From the NCBI GenBank assembly GCA_023388935.1, contig JAEWFG010000203.1:1-57317 (forward strand): a stretch of 57,317 bases of DNA. Reading direction: 5' to 3'. Positions within the stretch are counted from its first letter, which is position 1. The number at the start of each line of letters is the position of its first letter. Both the position numbers and the translations under genes were made by a program. Shown piece by piece: positions 16,434 to 25,749 of this stretch. The notes under the pieces were generated by a model, which made no database searches, was not told the DNA's origin, and worked only from the letters and a program-made list of their open reading frames with translations. This DNA is from Pseudomonadota bacterium. GTDB taxonomy: Bacteria > Pseudomonadota > Alphaproteobacteria > Rhizobiales > Xanthobacteraceae.

Positions 16434-17822
16434 CTACGGCCGTGGCGCGCGGCGGCGTTTGACCGACTGCGTCGGCACGTCGGTGGGCTCCTCCTTGAGC
16501 GCGCCGATCTTGCGGAGGGCTGCGTCCGCCGCACGTTCACCGCTTTCCCAGGCGCCATCGACGGTGCCCCACAGCGTCTCGTGCGTGGCTTCTCCGGCGA
16601 GAAACACGTTGCCGATCGGCTCGGTCAGGATCCTGCGCGAGAGCAGGCCGCCGGGAGAGGCCGCCGACATCGCACCCATGACATAGGGCGAGGCGTTCCA
16701 GCGCGTCGCGCAGGTCTTCTGCACGGCGGCGGCAGCTTCACTGCCGAACAGCTTTGTGATCCACTCCTTCGCGAAGGCCGCCATCGCCACCTCGCCCTGT
16801 TCGGAGAGATCGCGGCCGAACGAGCCGCCGACATCGATCGAGCACAGCGATGAGCCGCCGATATTGGCGAACATGAGCGCCGTGCGCGTCGAGTTGCTCT
16901 GCTCGATCAGGATGTCGTCGCGCGACAGGCCGAGCGGATTGCCCGGCAGTTGCAGCACGATGTGATCGTAGCTGCCGAGGGAGAGCTTTGATGCAGCATC
17001 GAGCGTGCGCTTGGGGAGATCGGGCGCAAACTTGATGGCGCCCGCAGTCAGCACATTGGTCGACACCGTGATGATGGCGGCGCGCGCGGCGATCTTGCCG
17101 GCCTGCGTCTCGACGCTGACGTCGCGATTGCTCCAGACGATCCGGCTTGCCGGCATCGACAGCGCGACCGGCGCCTGTTCGCCGAGCCTGGTGATCAGCG
17201 TGCCCAGGCCCTGACGGCAGGCGATCGCCGCATTGCGGTCCTGCGCGCGCGCCTTGTCGATTGCCGACAGCTCCTTCAGGTCCTTGCCGGCAAAGCTCGG
17301 GCCCAGCACGAACTCGATCGCGCCGGCCCAGTCACCGAGATTCTTCGGCAGCACGGACGCGCAAGAGGCATCCAGCTTGCCGCGCCCGGCCTCGTCGATG
17401 GCGCGGTTGGCACGCACCAGCGCCGCCAGAAACTCCTCGGTCTCGCCGGCACGGGCATTGCGGCGGCCGATACGCATCTTCTGCCCCAATGGCGCCGGCA
17501 GGACATCGAGCCCAACGCCACGCGCCAGCCGGATCATCGGATTGGTGTCGGGATTGTGCATCCAGCGTGCGCCGCGGTCGAACGGCACGTCGAAGGTCGT
17601 GTTGTCCGTGATGCAGCGGCCGCCGATCTGCGAGGCCGCTTCCACCACCACGACCTTGCGATTGGCCGCCATGATGCGCCGCGCCGCGGCGATTCCCGCA
17701 GCTCCCGCGCCGATCACGACAACGTCAGCCTGGCGCGGCAGGGGTGCGGCCGTGGCGCGCAGGACCGGCGTCGCGGCAAGGACCGCCGACGCGGAAAGGA
17801 AACCACGGCGCGTGATTGTCAT
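16434..17822 (-). CDS. Exported flavin monoamine oxidase
   Basis: 462 residues. It starts with a twin-arginine-type signal, TRRGFLSASAVLAATPVLRA, implying export of the folded flavoprotein. Next is the dinucleotide-binding motif ADVVVIGAGAAGIAAARR and GGRCITD, typical of amine oxidases of the MAO/polyamine oxidase group. The C-terminal FAD segment is NVFLAGEATHETLWGTVDGA. It oxidises primary or secondary amines to imines, releasing H2O2; the actual substrate is not visible. The open frame extends 30 codons upstream, but the Tat motif fixes the start at 17822. Confidence 0.87.
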   Translation of the reverse strand: MTITRRGFLSASAVLAATPVLRATAAPLPRQADVVVIGAGAAGIAAARRIMAANRKVVVVEAASQIGGRCITDNTTFDVPFDRGARWMHNPDTNPMIRLARGVGLDVLPAPLGQKMRIGRRNARAGETEEFLAALVRANRAIDEAGRGKLDASCASVLPKNLGDWAGAIEFVLGPSFAGKDLKELSAIDKARAQDRNAAIACRQGLGTLITRLGEQAPVALSMPASRIVWSNRDVSVETQAGKIAARAAIITVSTNVLTAGAIKFAPDLPKRTLDAASKLSLGSYDHIVLQLPGNPLGLSRDDILIEQSNSTRTALMFANIGGSSLCSIDVGGSFGRDLSEQGEVAMAAFAKEWITKLFGSEAAAAVQKTCATRWNASPYVMGAMSAASPGGLLSRRILTEPIGNVFLAGEATHETLWGTVDGAWESGERAADAALRKIGALKEEPTDVPTQSVKRRRAPRP

Positions 17823-18014
17823 GTCATGGTTTCCGGGAACTTGCGGCGAATGGGAACAGCCAGCGAACCTTGCTGCATCTGATGTTGCACGGCAACCATC
17901 ATGGTGAATCAATCGTGCTTGATCTCACAGAACGATGAACCGAATTGCAACACGTTTCGACCATGATAGAGAATGGAAAAAAGGCGGCCGGAATAGGCCG
18001 TGGGGGAGTTCGAC

Positions 18015-19013
18015 ATGGGGACGGTTCTAGATTCGGTCGGCAAGCTGATTGCCGCGTACCTCTCGAAGGAGGTGCCGGGCTACGAGCCGTTCACGCCGAG
18101 CGACCCGGAGCACCTGCGTGGCGTCATCGAACCCGGCGACGTGCTGCTGGTCGAAGGCAACAACCGCATCTCGGGCATCATCAAATATCTGACGCAGTCG
18201 ACCTGGTCGCATGCGGCGCTCTATGTCGGTCCGATCGAGGGTGCACAGGAGCCTGATGGCGAGCCGCATGTGCTGATCGAGGCTAATATCGGCGAAGGCG
18301 TCACCTCGGCGCCGCTATCGAAATATTTCCCGTATCACACCCGCGTCTGCCGCCCAGTCGGGCTGTCTTATGAGGACCGCAATACAGTCTGCCGCTATGC
18401 GATCAACCGCATCGGCTTCGGCTACGACACCAAAAACATCATCGACCTGATGCGCTATCTGTTCCCGCTACCGGTGCCGCAGCGCTGGCGGCGGCGCATG
18501 ATTGCAATCGGCTCGGGCGATCCGACCAAGATCATCTGCTCGGCGCTGATCGCGCAGGCTTTCGACGCGGTGCGCTATCCGATCCTGCCGAAGATCACCA
18601 AGGCCGGCAGCCGCGCCGCGCGCCGCGAAATCCTGCACATCCGCGATTCCTCGCTCTACATGCCCCGCGACTTCGACATCTCGCCCTATTTCGAAGTCGT
18701 CAAACCCACCATCGTGCAGGGCTTCGACTACACAGCGCTGCACTGGGCCGACAAGCAAAAGCCGCTCGAGGAGGTAGCGGGCACGTTCAGTGTGTTTCCA
18801 GAAACGGTCAGTGCGCCGCCGCTCGTTCCTGAAGCGATTGACGAAGAAGCGCCGGCTGAGATTTCGGCTGGGCAAGTGACGGGCGGTGATGCAGCCGCGC
18901 AGCGCGCAGAGACGGTGGAACGTGTTACCGTCTTGGAGCATTTTTTGCTGCTGAAGAAGCTCGCTATGTACCGCGCGAGGCGGCAGGAACGAGCGCGAGA
19001 GAGAGCGGCGTAG
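18015..19013 (+). CDS. YiiX-like permuted papain-fold (NlpC/P60 superfamily) hydrolase
   Basis: 332 residues. The region EPGDVLLVEGNNRISGIIKY then QSTWSHAALYVG carries the conserved His, and TKIICSALIAQAF carries the conserved Cys. The His-before-Cys order is that of circularly permuted NlpC/P60 (YiiX/YebB/LRAT-like) enzymes, which act on lipids or peptides. No signal peptide is evident. The acidic C-terminal tail is low complexity. The ATG at 18015 is preceded by GGGGGAG six bases away. It stands alone. Confidence 0.72.
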   Translation: MGTVLDSVGKLIAAYLSKEVPGYEPFTPSDPEHLRGVIEPGDVLLVEGNNRISGIIKYLTQSTWSHAALYVGPIEGAQEPDGEPHVLIEANIGEGVTSAPLSKYFPYHTRVCRPVGLSYEDRNTVCRYAINRIGFGYDTKNIIDLMRYLFPLPVPQRWRRRMIAIGSGDPTKIICSALIAQAFDAVRYPILPKITKAGSRAARREILHIRDSSLYMPRDFDISPYFEVVKPTIVQGFDYTALHWADKQKPLEEVAGTFSVFPETVSAPPLVPEAIDEEAPAEISAGQVTGGDAAAQRAETVERVTVLEHFLLLKKLAMYRARRQERARERAA

Positions 19014-19060
19014 AACATCAACCCGACCGTCATTGCGCGCAATGACGGCGAGGGCCGAAC

Positions 19061-19336
19061 CTACCGCTCCGCCCGTCCGATCACCGCCATCAGCTCCGCG
19101 ATCTTCTCGCGCTGATCGGCCTTGTCGCCGCTTGCGATCGCATGCTCGACGCAATGGGCGACGTGATCCTTCAAAACCTCCTCCTCGACCCGGCGCAGCG
19201 CGGCGCGCACCGCCGAGATCTGCGTCACGATGTCGATGCAGTAGCGGTCCTCCTCGACCATTTTCGAGAGGCCGCGAACCTGGCCCTCGATCCGACCGAG
19301 GCGCTTTCCAACGGATGCCTTGATGTCCTTGCGCAT
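19061..19336 (-). CDS. csoR: Copper-sensing repressor CsoR
   Basis: A 91-residue all-helical CsoR/RcnR-family repressor. Cys33, His58 and Cys62 have the spacing (25 and 4) of the Cu(I) ligands Cys36-His61-Cys65 of mycobacterial CsoR, so this is a copper rather than nickel or formaldehyde sensor. It is divergent from copA with a 50-base intergenic region that contains a CsoR-type G-tract dyad. Copper binding would release DNA and switch on copA, and probably csoR itself. Confidence 0.88.
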   Translation of the reverse strand: MRKDIKASVGKRLGRIEGQVRGLSKMVEEDRYCIDIVTQISAVRAALRRVEEEVLKDHVAHCVEHAIASGDKADQREKIAELMAVIGRAER

Positions 19337-19345
19337 GGGGTTTAT

Positions 19346-19362
19346 ATACCCCTACCGGGTAT
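19346..19362. promoter_or_regulatory. Candidate CsoR operator
   Basis: The dyad ATACCC-CTACC-GGGTAT is centred between the csoR start (19336) and the copA start (19387). CsoR sites are GC-tract dyads flanked by TA, which fits. Confidence 0.7.
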
Positions 19363-19386
19363 GGGTTGCAAGGCCGGAGCATGAGA

Positions 19387-21849
19387 ATGAACGACGCCGA
19401 ACACAGGCAACATCACAACGCGGAAAATCATTCGGGATGCGGCTGCTCCGCGAAAGCTGCGCCGCCGGCCTCCAAGCCCGCGGCCTCCTCATGCTGCGGC
19501 GGACACGGCGATCACGCCGGCCATGCGCATCATCACGGCCATGACCTGGGCGCAGCCGCGACAAAGGTCCTTGATCCCGTCTGCGGCATGACGGTCGATC
19601 CCGCGACTTCAAAGCACCGCTTCGACCATCACGGCGAGACCTTCCATTTCTGCTCGGCCGGCTGCCGCACCAAATTCGCCGCCGATCCCGCCAAATATCT
19701 CGCTAGGGACAAGGCTCCTGAGCCCGAGATGCCCGCGGGCACGATCTACACGTGTCCAATGCATCCGGAGATCCGCCAGGTCGGACCGGGAAGCTGCCCG
19801 ATCTGCGGCATGGCGCTGGAGCCCGAAGTGGCAAGCCTGGACACGGGACCCAATCCCGAACTCGCCGACATGACGCGGCGGTTCTGGATCGGCGGCGCGC
19901 TGGCGCTGCCGGCCGTGGTGCTGGAAATGGGCGGCCATCTCGCTGGGCCACACAACTGGATCGATCCGACGCTGTCGAACTGGATCCAGCTCGTGTTCGC
20001 CACGCCCGTGGTGTTCTGGGCCGGCTGGCCGTTTCTTGTGCGCGGCTGGCAGTCGCTGGTCACGCGCAATCTCAACATGTTCACGCTGATCGCGATGGGC
20101 ACGGGCGTTGCCTATGTCTACAGCCTGATCGGCACCATCGCGCCGCAGATATTCCCTGCAACTTTCCGCGGCCATGAAGGCGCGGTCGCGGTCTATTTCG
20201 AGGCAGCCGCTGTCATCACCGTGCTGGTGCTGCTCGGCCAGGTGCTGGAGCTGCGTGCCCGCGATGCGACGTCGGGTGCGATCAAGGCGCTGTTGCAGCT
20301 CGCACCGAAGACAGCGCGCCGCGTCGATGCCGAGGGCAGCGAGCATGAGGTCGAGATCGATTCGCTCCATGCCGGTGACCGCTTGCGTGTCCGCCCCGGC
20401 GAGAAAGTGCCCGTCGACGGCATCATTCTCGAAGGTCGTTCCTCGCTCGACGAATCGCTCGTGACAGGCGAATCAATGCCGGTCACCAAGGAGCCAGGTG
20501 CGAAGGTGATCGCCGGCACGCTCAACCAGTCCGGCAGCTTCATCATGCGCGCCGACAAGGTCGGTCGCGAGACATTGCTGTCGCAGATCGTGCAGATGGT
20601 CGCGGACGCGCAGCGCTCGCGCGCGCCGATCCAGCGCCTGGCCGACCAGGTCGCGGGCTGGTTCGTGCCGACGGTGATCGCCGTCGCCATCGTTGCTTTC
20701 GCCGCCTGGGCCTGGTTCGGGCCGGAGCCGCGGCTGGCCTTCGGCCTGGTCGCTGCCGTCAGCGTGCTGATCATCGCCTGCCCCTGCGCGCTCGGGCTTG
20801 CAACGCCGATGTCGATCATGGTCGGCGTCGGACGCGGCGCGCAAGCAGGCGTGCTGATCAAGAACGCCGAGGCGCTGGAGCGCATGGAGAAGATCGATAC
20901 GCTCGTGGTCGACAAGACCGGCACGCTGACCGAGGGCAAGCCCAAGGTGGTCGCGATCGTTCCTTCGGCCGGCTTCGTCGAAGATGATATCCTCCGCATG
21001 GCCGCCAGCGTCGAGCGCGCGAGCGAGCATCCGCTCGCCGACGCGATCGTGCGCGCGGCGAAGGAGAGGCAGCTCGTCCTCAGCCAGGTCGAGCAGTTCG
21101 ACTCACCGACCGGCAAGGGCGCGACCGGCAAGGTCGACGGCAAGACCGTCGTGCTCGGAAACGCGAAATATCTGCGGTCGATCGGCATCGACACGACGGC
21201 GCTCGACACCGAGGCCGAACGCCTGCGCCAGGACGGCGCGACCGTGATCAACATGGCCGTCGACAACGCACTCGCCGGCCTGTTCGCGATCGCCGATCCG
21301 GTCAAGGCCTCGACCCCGGAGGCACTGAAGGCGCTCGCGGCCGAAGGCGTCAAGGTGATCATGCTGACCGGCGACAACCGCACCACGGCGGAAGCAGTGG
21401 CGCGCAAGCTTGGCATCACTGAGGTCGAGGCCGAGGTTCTGCCGGACCAGAAGAGCGCTGTGGTGACGAAGCTGCAGAACGCAGGCCGGAGCGTCGCGAT
21501 GGCCGGCGACGGCGTCAACGACGCACCGGCCCTTGCCGCGGCCGAGGTCGGCATTGCCATGGGTACCGGCACGGACGTGGCGATGGAGAGCGCCGGCGTC
21601 ACGCTGCTCAAGGGCGACCTTGTCGGCATCGTGCGCGCGCGAAAGCTGTCGCAGGCAACGATGAGCAACATCCGCCAAAACCTGTTCTTCGCCTTCATCT
21701 ACAACGCCGCCGGCATTCCGATCGCGGCCGGCATCCTCTATCCGGCGTTCGGCGTGCTGCTGTCGCCGATCATCGCCGCGGCGGCGATGGCGCTGTCCTC
21801 GGTCAGCGTCGTCGGGAATGCGCTGCGGCTGCGCGCGACGCGGCTATGA
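19387..21849 (+). CDS. copA: Copper-translocating P1B-type ATPase with YHS domain
   Basis: 820 residues. It has a His/Cys-rich leader, then a YHS domain (about residues 60-105, DPVCGMTVDPA...FCSAGC), then a short heavy-metal-binding module (about 121-150, YTCPMHPEI...CPICGMALEP), eight membrane helices, the intramembrane CPC at 465-467, the phosphorylation site DKTGT at 509, the SEHP motif and GDGVND near 707. The usual GMTCxxC ferredoxin-like domain is absent and replaced by the YHS module. It exports Cu(I). ATG 19387 has GGAG seven bases upstream; ATG 19381 is too close. nikR follows 48 bases downstream. Confidence 0.95.
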   Translation: MNDAEHRQHHNAENHSGCGCSAKAAPPASKPAASSCCGGHGDHAGHAHHHGHDLGAAATKVLDPVCGMTVDPATSKHRFDHHGETFHFCSAGCRTKFAADPAKYLARDKAPEPEMPAGTIYTCPMHPEIRQVGPGSCPICGMALEPEVASLDTGPNPELADMTRRFWIGGALALPAVVLEMGGHLAGPHNWIDPTLSNWIQLVFATPVVFWAGWPFLVRGWQSLVTRNLNMFTLIAMGTGVAYVYSLIGTIAPQIFPATFRGHEGAVAVYFEAAAVITVLVLLGQVLELRARDATSGAIKALLQLAPKTARRVDAEGSEHEVEIDSLHAGDRLRVRPGEKVPVDGIILEGRSSLDESLVTGESMPVTKEPGAKVIAGTLNQSGSFIMRADKVGRETLLSQIVQMVADAQRSRAPIQRLADQVAGWFVPTVIAVAIVAFAAWAWFGPEPRLAFGLVAAVSVLIIACPCALGLATPMSIMVGVGRGAQAGVLIKNAEALERMEKIDTLVVDKTGTLTEGKPKVVAIVPSAGFVEDDILRMAASVERASEHPLADAIVRAAKERQLVLSQVEQFDSPTGKGATGKVDGKTVVLGNAKYLRSIGIDTTALDTEAERLRQDGATVINMAVDNALAGLFAIADPVKASTPEALKALAAEGVKVIMLTGDNRTTAEAVARKLGITEVEAEVLPDQKSAVVTKLQNAGRSVAMAGDGVNDAPALAAAEVGIAMGTGTDVAMESAGVTLLKGDLVGIVRARKLSQATMSNIRQNLFFAFIYNAAGIPIAAGILYPAFGVLLSPIIAAAAMALSSVSVVGNALRLRATRL

Positions 21850-21897
21850 GCCGCACGAAATCCGTGTAGAACCGCATCAAGCGGGGGGAGGGATCTG

Positions 21898-22344
21898 ATG
21901 CAGCGAATTACGATCACGATCGAGGACGATCTCCTGGCGGAGATCGACGCGGCGGCGGAAACGCGCGGCTACCAGAACCGCTCCGAGATCATTCGCGACC
22001 TCGCCCGTGCCGGCCTGCAACAGAGCACGGAAGACACCGCACAGACCGGACCCTGCGTCGCCGGCCTCGTCTATGTCTACGACCATGCCGCTCGTGATCT
22101 CTCCAAGCGTCTGGTGCAGGAATTCCACGGCCATCACGACCTCGCGCTGGCGACCCTGCATGTCCATCTCGACGACAACAATTGCATGGAGATGACGGCG
22201 CTGCGCGGCGATGCCGGCGAGGTCAGGCATTTCGCCGACCACATCATCGCCGAACGCGGCGTGCGCTATGGCCGCGTGGTGATGATCCCGACGGGGGAAG
22301 GGAAGCCGGCGAAGGTACGGAAGCACGGGCATCGGCACGAGTAG
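21898..22344 (+). CDS. nikR: Nickel-responsive regulator NikR
   Basis: 148 residues: N-terminal ribbon-helix-helix (QRITITIEDDLLAEIDAAAE...RSEIIRDLARAGL) and a C-terminal ACT-like nickel-sensing domain. All four high-affinity Ni ligands are present with correct spacing: His77, His88, His90 and Cys96. Ni-NikR represses nickel uptake genes. It sits directly behind copA, in the same direction, with no nickel transporter or hydrogenase gene in the window, so it probably acts in trans. Confidence 0.92.
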   Translation: MQRITITIEDDLLAEIDAAAETRGYQNRSEIIRDLARAGLQQSTEDTAQTGPCVAGLVYVYDHAARDLSKRLVQEFHGHHDLALATLHVHLDDNNCMEMTALRGDAGEVRHFADHIIAERGVRYGRVVMIPTGEGKPAKVRKHGHRHE

Positions 22345-22354
22345 GAGCTACCCT

Positions 22355-22511
22355 CTCGTGCCCCGGACGCAGCGCATCACGTCGTGATGCGCTGCTGAGC
22401 CGGGGCCTATCTCACCGCGAGTGCAAGATCCCGGGTCCCGGCTCTGCGGCGCGTAAGACCGGACGATGCTTTGCATCGCCAGCATATGCCGCGCCGCGTC
22501 CGGGACACGAG
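22355..22511. repeat. Intergenic palindromic repeat, family 8
   Basis: Outer arms CTCGTGCCCCGGACGC / GCGTCCGGGACACGAG, with an internal hairpin GCGCATCACGTCGTGATGCGC and CCCGGGTCCCGGCTCTGC. It is placed between convergent nikR and the S53 peptidase gene. Confidence 0.78.
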
Positions 22512-22557
22512 AACTGAGCCTTCCCCCCCCGCGCACGGTGGAGAGGCGAAGGGCGCC

Positions 22558-24201
22558 TCACACCGCCAGCAGATTCTGCAGCGCTGCACCGTCGGGAACG
22601 CCGAGGCCGGAGCAGGCATCCCAGCCCGGGCCGGCCTTGTACATGCCATGCAGATCGCCGGTGATGTCGTTGTTGCCAACCGTGATGTCGCGGAACACGC
22701 CGTGGGCGTGCGACGCATAGATCAGCGGGTTGATGAAGCCGACGGTCTTGCCGAACTTCTTGGTCGTGGCCTCGTTGATGCGGGCGATCAATCCAGCCAT
22801 CAAAGGTGCCACCGCGCTGGTGCCGCCGATCGTGGTGCCGACGCCGTTGAGGAAGATCTGGTAGCCGGTCGCGGGATCGGCGTCGCCGGCGACGTCAGGG
22901 ACGCCGCGGCCGTTTCGATGGGCCGGCGATTTCGGCACGTGCGCGTGGGCCTGGTATTTCGGCTGCGCGAACGTGACGCTGATGCCCCCACCGCCGGCGC
23001 CGCCCTGCGGTCCGCCGTTCCAGACCACCTCGTTGATGTGGCCGTTCGATGCCTTCAGATTGGTGCCGCCGCAGGCCAGCGCGAACGGACTGGACGCGGG
23101 GAAGTCAGCATGCGGCTTGCCGTCCCAGCCCTCGGCCATGTCGGCCGAGCCGTTGTCACCGGAGGCAACGCAGACGGTGACGCCCATCGCCGCGGCGTCG
23201 CGGATCGCCTCGTTCAGGCCGTCGACGAATTGCTGCGAACCTTCCGAATCTTCCGGCCCGCCCCAGCTGATCGAAATCACCGAAGGCTTGCGCGCGGTGT
23301 CGTGGACGGCGGCCTTTACCGCGTCGATGAAGCCATTGGTGGTGTTGGGCGCGAAGTAGACCACGATCCTGGCGCCAGGCGCGATGGCACCGGCCACTTC
23401 GATGTCCAGCACGACCTCGCCGTCGGCCTCGGAATGACCGGGCTTGTTGGCGCCGCCGTCGACGCTCGCGGGCGCGATCTGCGGCATCGGGATTCCCGCC
23501 TTCTTGAAGAAGGTGCGAAGGTCGGACTTCTTGTAGCCGGCGCCCGTCGGATGGCCCTTCTGGTCGATGTCATTCAGCTCGATAATAGCGATGCACTGGC
23601 CAGCGCCGGTCTCGCCGCCCGGGAAATTGTAGAGTTGGGCGATCTGCTCGACCGAGAAGCTGCCGCCCTGCGCCGCACGCGCGCTCACGCCCTTCATGGG
23701 GATCTTGCGCCGGAAATGCGGCTGCGCCACAGGCCGGTTGTCCAGGCCGTGCACGCCGACCACGATCCCCTCGAGCTCTGCCGGGATCTGCACGCTACCC
23801 TTGCGCATGCGATAGGTCGCGCCCTCGTGCTTGACCTTGTTGAGCGTGACGCCGAATGCCGCGCTGAGCGCCTTCACCGTGCCGGTCAGCTTCACCGTAC
23901 GGGACGCCAGATGCACGCTCTTGACGTTGAGATCGTGATCATGCGCGAAGTCGTCGATCTTGGCGACGTCTGCGGGGTCGGCGCCCATCTGCGCGGCGAA
24001 CTCGCTACGCGAGAGATATTGTCGCTCGCGCGGCGGTTGCGCGCCGAGCGCCATCACCTGCTCGTCGTCGCTGCGCTTGGCGCGCAGGCGAACGCTGATC
24101 TCGATTTCCTGCTTGGGATCGGCCGCGCCGACGAGCTTGGCCCCCTTCGGCAATTTCCGTGCGCTGTTCACCAGCGCGACACGCCTGGTCGAGCTTGCCA
24201 T
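22558..24201 (-). CDS. S53-family serine-carboxyl peptidase (kumamolisin-like, pro-form)
   Basis: 547 residues: an N-terminal pro-domain (about 1-170) and a sedolisin catalytic domain. The triad and oxyanion residues can be placed at Glu262, Asp266, Asp349 (ASGDNGS) and Ser462 (GGTSAVAP), with spacings close to those of kumamolisin. The C-terminal calcium-site region is DITVGNNDITG...GPGWDACSGLG. These are acid-active endopeptidases that cleave off their own pro-domain. No classical signal peptide is seen, so the export route is unclear. The ATG follows GGAGG. It is divergent from the phosphorylase-fold gene. Confidence 0.92.
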   Translation of the reverse strand: MASSTRRVALVNSARKLPKGAKLVGAADPKQEIEISVRLRAKRSDDEQVMALGAQPPRERQYLSRSEFAAQMGADPADVAKIDDFAHDHDLNVKSVHLASRTVKLTGTVKALSAAFGVTLNKVKHEGATYRMRKGSVQIPAELEGIVVGVHGLDNRPVAQPHFRRKIPMKGVSARAAQGGSFSVEQIAQLYNFPGGETGAGQCIAIIELNDIDQKGHPTGAGYKKSDLRTFFKKAGIPMPQIAPASVDGGANKPGHSEADGEVVLDIEVAGAIAPGARIVVYFAPNTTNGFIDAVKAAVHDTARKPSVISISWGGPEDSEGSQQFVDGLNEAIRDAAAMGVTVCVASGDNGSADMAEGWDGKPHADFPASSPFALACGGTNLKASNGHINEVVWNGGPQGGAGGGGISVTFAQPKYQAHAHVPKSPAHRNGRGVPDVAGDADPATGYQIFLNGVGTTIGGTSAVAPLMAGLIARINEATTKKFGKTVGFINPLIYASHAHGVFRDITVGNNDITGDLHGMYKAGPGWDACSGLGVPDGAALQNLLAV

Positions 24202-24443
24202 GACTTCCTCCGTTTGTGACTGGAAGGCAGATAGTCGCACCTCAACTATAGGTGTAATCTCAATCGTGAATTGGTTCAGATACCGAGCGATTTTTTTTCA
24301 GAACGATCCTTATTCGGCAGATGAAACCATCGGCAGGTCCAAATCGGCACAGAATCGGTCAGTAGACACGACCATTCGATGTCCAGAAATTCGATCTAAG
24401 ATTGCAACCATCGGCTCGGCTGGCCGACCAATGAAAGACGCTT

Positions 24444-24470
24444 GTCAAAATCAGTCGATTGTCAAAATCA
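24444..24470 (+). repeat. Short direct repeat in the divergent promoter region
   Basis: GTCAAAATCA occurs at 24444-24453 and again at 24461-24470, a 17-base period, ending 20 bases before the phosphorylase-fold start. It could be a tandem regulator site. Confidence 0.45.
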
Positions 24471-24489
24471 ATTTGGCGGAGATCACCCG

Positions 24490-25662
24490 ATGCTTGCCGA
24501 CCGTAAATGGGTTGAGAGAAATCTTGGTTTCGATCCGATCACGACACCGCCGCCGCACGAGACCTTTACGGTGAATCGCGTGGCGGACGCAGCGGTGAAA
24601 AAGACCGTGAAGGTCGCCGCGGAAGACTTTCAGCGCGAGATCATCGACTTCGATTCCGAATCGACCGAAGGCCGCGCGTTTCTGGCCTTCTCGACCTCGA
24701 CCGGGCTGTCACGCTTCACCGACATTCCCTGGCCAAAGGGACTGGCGCCGCAGACCGGGCCGAAGCCGAAGGGCAACGGCAAAGGGCCGCTGCCGCGCGC
24801 CGATGTGCTGGTCGTGACCTGGACCGTCGACGAGGGCCACGCCCTCAGCCGTGTGCTGACGCCGGGCAAGGACTCCAGCAACGACTACATCCCCTACACG
24901 CATAATTACGCTGCCATCTCCAAGAAGATGCGCAACGGCTGTCCGGCCAAGGAGCTGAAGCGGCTCGGCACCTACTGGACCACGACGATCGGCAAGAAGA
25001 AGGCCGTGATCTTCAAATCCGACTCGCACATGTCGCAGGACGGCCCGCAGTTGCCCAACATCGACGTCTGGCGCCAGATCATCACCGAGGTGCAGCCGAC
25101 GCTGGTCATCACCACCGGCACAGCCGGCGGCATCGGCAAGCAGGTCGAGGTCGGCGACGTCGTCGTCAGCCCGATCGTGCGCTTCGACTGCCTCTCGAAG
25201 TTCGAGAAGCAGCCCTTCGCGCAGGAGCACTTCTCCAGCAGGCCGGCCGTGACGAAGAAGTTCACGCAGGCCAAGACGCTGTTCAAGGCCAATGCCGGGC
25301 AACTGCCGAAGGACAACACCAGGGCGCCGAAGATCTTCGTCGTGAAGCCAGGCGGGCTATCGTCCTCTGTGGTCACCACCGATTTCTTCGGTTTCGACAC
25401 CTCGGACGACCATTTCCATCTCCAGGGGCTCGGCGACGTCTCCGAGATGGGCGATGCCGTCCTTGGCCTCGTGGCCCAGGAGATGGGCGACAAGGCGCCG
25501 CGCTGGCTCGCGATCCGCAACGTCTCCGATCCGCAGATCAAGGCCGAGGGCACGCTGAAGCAGCAGGAACAGATCGCCGCCCAGATCTACAAGGGGTTTG
25601 GCCGCTGGAGTACGGTCTGCAGTGCCATCACCTGCTGGGCGACAATCGCGGCGGAGTCTTAA
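24490..25662 (+). CDS. Nucleoside phosphorylase-superfamily protein with N-terminal extension
   Basis: 390 residues. A PNP/UDP-type phosphorylase (MTA/SAH nucleosidase-like) core can be seen from about residue 103: ADVLVVTWTVDEGHAL, then LVITTGTAGGIGKQVEVGDVVVS and GDVSEMGDAVLGLVA, the last placed where the family carries its ribose-binding Met-Glu. The first 100 residues are not recognised. It may cleave or merely bind a nucleoside; no pathway partner is adjacent. The start ATG has GGAG nine bases upstream. The 288-base AT-rich space upstream, shared with the S53 peptidase, holds a short direct repeat. Confidence 0.72.
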   Translation: MLADRKWVERNLGFDPITTPPPHETFTVNRVADAAVKKTVKVAAEDFQREIIDFDSESTEGRAFLAFSTSTGLSRFTDIPWPKGLAPQTGPKPKGNGKGPLPRADVLVVTWTVDEGHALSRVLTPGKDSSNDYIPYTHNYAAISKKMRNGCPAKELKRLGTYWTTTIGKKKAVIFKSDSHMSQDGPQLPNIDVWRQIITEVQPTLVITTGTAGGIGKQVEVGDVVVSPIVRFDCLSKFEKQPFAQEHFSSRPAVTKKFTQAKTLFKANAGQLPKDNTRAPKIFVVKPGGLSSSVVTTDFFGFDTSDDHFHLQGLGDVSEMGDAVLGLVAQEMGDKAPRWLAIRNVSDPQIKAEGTLKQQEQIAAQIYKGFGRWSTVCSAITCWATIAAES

Positions 25663-25749
25663 GCCGAAGGGACTGACGGGCCAGTCTCCCTTGCCGAAGC
25701 GGCCTGTGGTGTCTACCTCTCGCGGGTGGTTCTCCTGAGAGGTACTCCC

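Noticed and set aside
20193..21698. 501-codon minus-strand frame across copA
   Set aside because: Ser/Ala/Arg-rich shadow; copA motifs prove the plus strand.
22471..24219. 582-codon open frame on the plus strand opposite the S53 peptidase
   Set aside because: Low-complexity composition and no motifs; the minus-strand frame has all four catalytic residues.
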